Below are positions 6,116 to 7,343 of a stretch of DNA of 7,343 nucleotides, piece by piece (position 1 is the first letter of the stretch; each line of letters begins with the position of its first letter). The translations under genes were made by a program, and so were the position numbers. This stretch comes from Bacillota bacterium (GTDB lineage: Bacteria > Bacillota > Clostridia > Oscillospirales > Acutalibacteraceae), in the NCBI GenBank assembly GCA_023397245.1, contig JAEWUH010000160.1:1-7343 (forward strand), written 5' to 3'. The notes under the pieces are model-generated. The model saw only the letters and a program-made list of their open reading frames with translations, was not told the origin of the DNA and searched no databases.

Positions 6116-7225
6116 TTGTTCTCTTCGCCACAGACCCGGCATATTTATCTCATACGCCACGGAAAACCCGAATTTCCGGGCGGCGTGCTCCGGTGCATCG
6201 GCAGCACCGACCTGCCTCTTTCACGGGAGGGCGAACGGCAGGCACAGCGGCTCGGGGCATACTTTGAGGATATCCCGCTTACGGCGGTTTATACAAGCAC
6301 CCTGGCCCGCGCGGTGCGGACGGCGAAAGCGGCCGTGCGGGGAAAGCTTCCGGTTATCCGCTCAGAAGCGCTGCGGGAACTGGACTGCGGCCTTTGGGAG
6401 GGATTGACCTTTGAAGAAATCCGGGCAAGGTACCCGGAGCTTTACGAAAAGAGGAGAACCAATCCCGAGCGGTATCCCCCGGAGCGGGGCGAACGGTTTG
6501 ACGAAGGGCTTGCCCGCTTCCGCGCCGGAGTGGAACAGGCGCTAAGGGAAAGTACGGGCGATATCGCCGTTGTGGCGCACGCTTCGGTCAACCGGCTGCT
6601 TTTATGTTCCCTGCTCGGCAAACCGTACCGGGAAGTGTATACCATTCCCCAACCCTACGGCGGAATCAGCGAAATTAATGTACAGAACGGAGTTCTCACA
6701 GTCGGGCGTATCGGCTTTCTGCCGGTAACATTGCCCGACGAAGAAACGATACGGAGCCTTTGGGAAGAATATCATACGCCGGATGCCGTAAAAAATCACA
6801 GCTGCGCCGTTGCGGAAAAAGCGCTGGAGCTGGCGCGCAGGCTGGAGAAAAGCGGGTATCCACTAAATAAGGAGCTCATTTATTCCGCGGCAATGCTCCA
6901 CGACATTGCCCGCGCCGAACACGACCATCCCGCACGCGGCGCGAAATGGCTGGCCGGGGAAGGGTACGGAAGCGTCGCGGATATCATAGCCGCCCATCAC
7001 GATTTACAAGAGGAAGAAGACAGCCCGGTCACGGAGAAAACCGTCGTTTATCTTGCCGATAAGCTTGTAAGCGGCGAAAGGGAAGTAACTCTTGACGAAC
7101 GGTTCGCAAAGAGCGCGGAAAAATGCGTGACGCCCGAAGCAAAAGCGGAGCACAAAAGAAAATACGAGCAGGCCGCCGCAGCCCTTAAACGGGTGCAGAG
7201 ACGGCTGAAGAAGGAGCAGCTTTGA
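6116..7225 (+). CDS. Histidine phosphatase-HD phosphohydrolase fusion protein
   Basis: This 369-residue protein starts at TTG. Residues 9-200 are a histidine phosphatase (phosphoglycerate mutase-like) domain. R14-H15-G16 holds the phospho-accepting histidine, TSTLARAVRTA (60-70) is the usual helix, E88 is in the ELDCGLWEG segment, and H155 in VVAHAS is the second histidine. Residues about 215-369 are an HD metal-dependent phosphohydrolase domain, with H228, H262-D263, H294-H295 and D315 as apparent metal ligands. All key residues of both domains are present, so both are probably active. Histidine phosphatases of this type include CobC (alpha-ribazole phosphatase) and phosphoglycerate mutases, while HD domains cleave phosphomonoesters, nucleotides or phosphodiesters. 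The substrate here is unknown. Its position between a MocA-like gene and an XdhC-like gene suggests cofactor or nucleotide processing. The C-terminus is very basic and helical. Its stop overlaps the next start by 1 nt. Confidence 0.87.
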   Translation: MFSSPQTRHIYLIRHGKPEFPGGVLRCIGSTDLPLSREGERQAQRLGAYFEDIPLTAVYTSTLARAVRTAKAAVRGKLPVIRSEALRELDCGLWEGLTFEEIRARYPELYEKRRTNPERYPPERGERFDEGLARFRAGVEQALRESTGDIAVVAHASVNRLLLCSLLGKPYREVYTIPQPYGGISEINVQNGVLTVGRIGFLPVTLPDEETIRSLWEEYHTPDAVKNHSCAVAEKALELARRLEKSGYPLNKELIYSAAMLHDIARAEHDHPARGAKWLAGEGYGSVADIIAAHHDLQEEEDSPVTEKTVVYLADKLVSGEREVTLDERFAKSAEKCVTPEAKAEHKRKYEQAAAALKRVQRRLKKEQL

Positions 7226-7343
7226 TGAAACAGCTATTTGAAACGATCCGGCAGCAGCTTGAACAGGAAAACGACGCCGTTCTGGTAACCGTGATTGCAA
7301 GCTCCGGTTCCACGCCCCGGGGAGCCGGAGCCCGTATGGTAAT
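7225..7343 (+). CDS. XdhC/CoxI-family molybdenum hydroxylase maturation protein, N-terminus (3' partial)
   Basis: Only the first 39 codons are in the window. ATG at 7225 shares one base with the previous stop (TGATG) and follows AAGGAG (7211-7216) by 8 nt. After a leading helix, residues 19-39 read LVTVIASSGSTPRGAGARMV, the signature of the XdhC/CoxI N-terminal domain (V-x-SxGSxPRxxGxxM). XdhC binds molybdenum cofactor and helps its sulfuration and insertion into xanthine dehydrogenase; CoxI-type relatives act on CO dehydrogenase. This supports a molybdenum hydroxylase purpose for the whole operon. The Rossmann-fold C-terminal half, which should be present in a full-length protein of about 250-350 residues, lies past the edge and cannot be judged. 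Confidence 0.85.
   Translation, partial: MKQLFETIRQQLEQENDAVLVTVIASSGSTPRGAGARMV

Noticed and set aside
6063..6407. 114-codon plus-strand frame overlapping the histidine phosphatase gene
   Set aside because: Its translation is arginine-rich and without motifs, while the overlapping frame holds RHG, HD and the other catalytic residues.

Overview
The window holds nine genes, all on the + strand and packed almost end to end. Gaps run from -8 to +49 nt, and both end genes are cut by the window edges. There is no gene-free stretch over 300 bases, no RNA gene, no mobile element, no CRISPR array and no convincing terminator or promoter. The layout is one segment of a long operon. GC looks to be in the mid-50s percent by eye, Shine-Dalgarno sites are strong and purine-rich (AGGAGG, GGAGG), and one start is TTG. 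With the anaerobic, Fe-S and cysteine-rich gene content, this suggests an anaerobic Firmicute (Clostridia in the broad sense). That placement is inference, because no marker gene is present.

Layout, left to right: (1) the C-terminal part of a large flavin/Fe-S oxidoreductase carrying two complete CCG cysteine-rich domains; (2) a 68-aa two-CxxC redox or zinc-ribbon protein; (3) a SAM-dependent methyltransferase (TrsM/DVU_1556 type); (4) a C-GCAxxG-C-C redox-active protein (DVU_1555 type); (5) a radical SAM protein (TrsS type); (6) a PaaK-like AMP-forming CoA ligase (DVU_1553 type); (7) a MobA/MocA-type nucleotidyltransferase fused to a ModE-like winged helix (NTP-transferase half of DVU_1551 type); (8) a histidine phosphatase fused to an HD phosphohydrolase; (9) the start of an XdhC/CoxI-family protein.

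The gene set and order match, from memory, the Desulfovibrio vulgaris DVU_1551-DVU_1559 neighbourhood, which sits beside a xanthine-dehydrogenase-type molybdenum aldehyde oxidoreductase. Several of its families occur as selenoproteins in other species. No in-frame TGA is needed to explain any gene here, so this appears to be an all-cysteine version. MocA-like and XdhC-like proteins are known to serve cytosine-dinucleotide molybdenum cofactor synthesis and insertion or sulfuration. The likely common purpose is therefore building, modifying or electronically coupling a molybdenum hydroxylase. The roles of the methyltransferase, radical SAM enzyme, CoA ligase and double phosphatase are not known. 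One testable idea is chemical modification of the pterin cofactor or of the enzyme. The hydroxylase itself is not in the window and would be expected just outside it.
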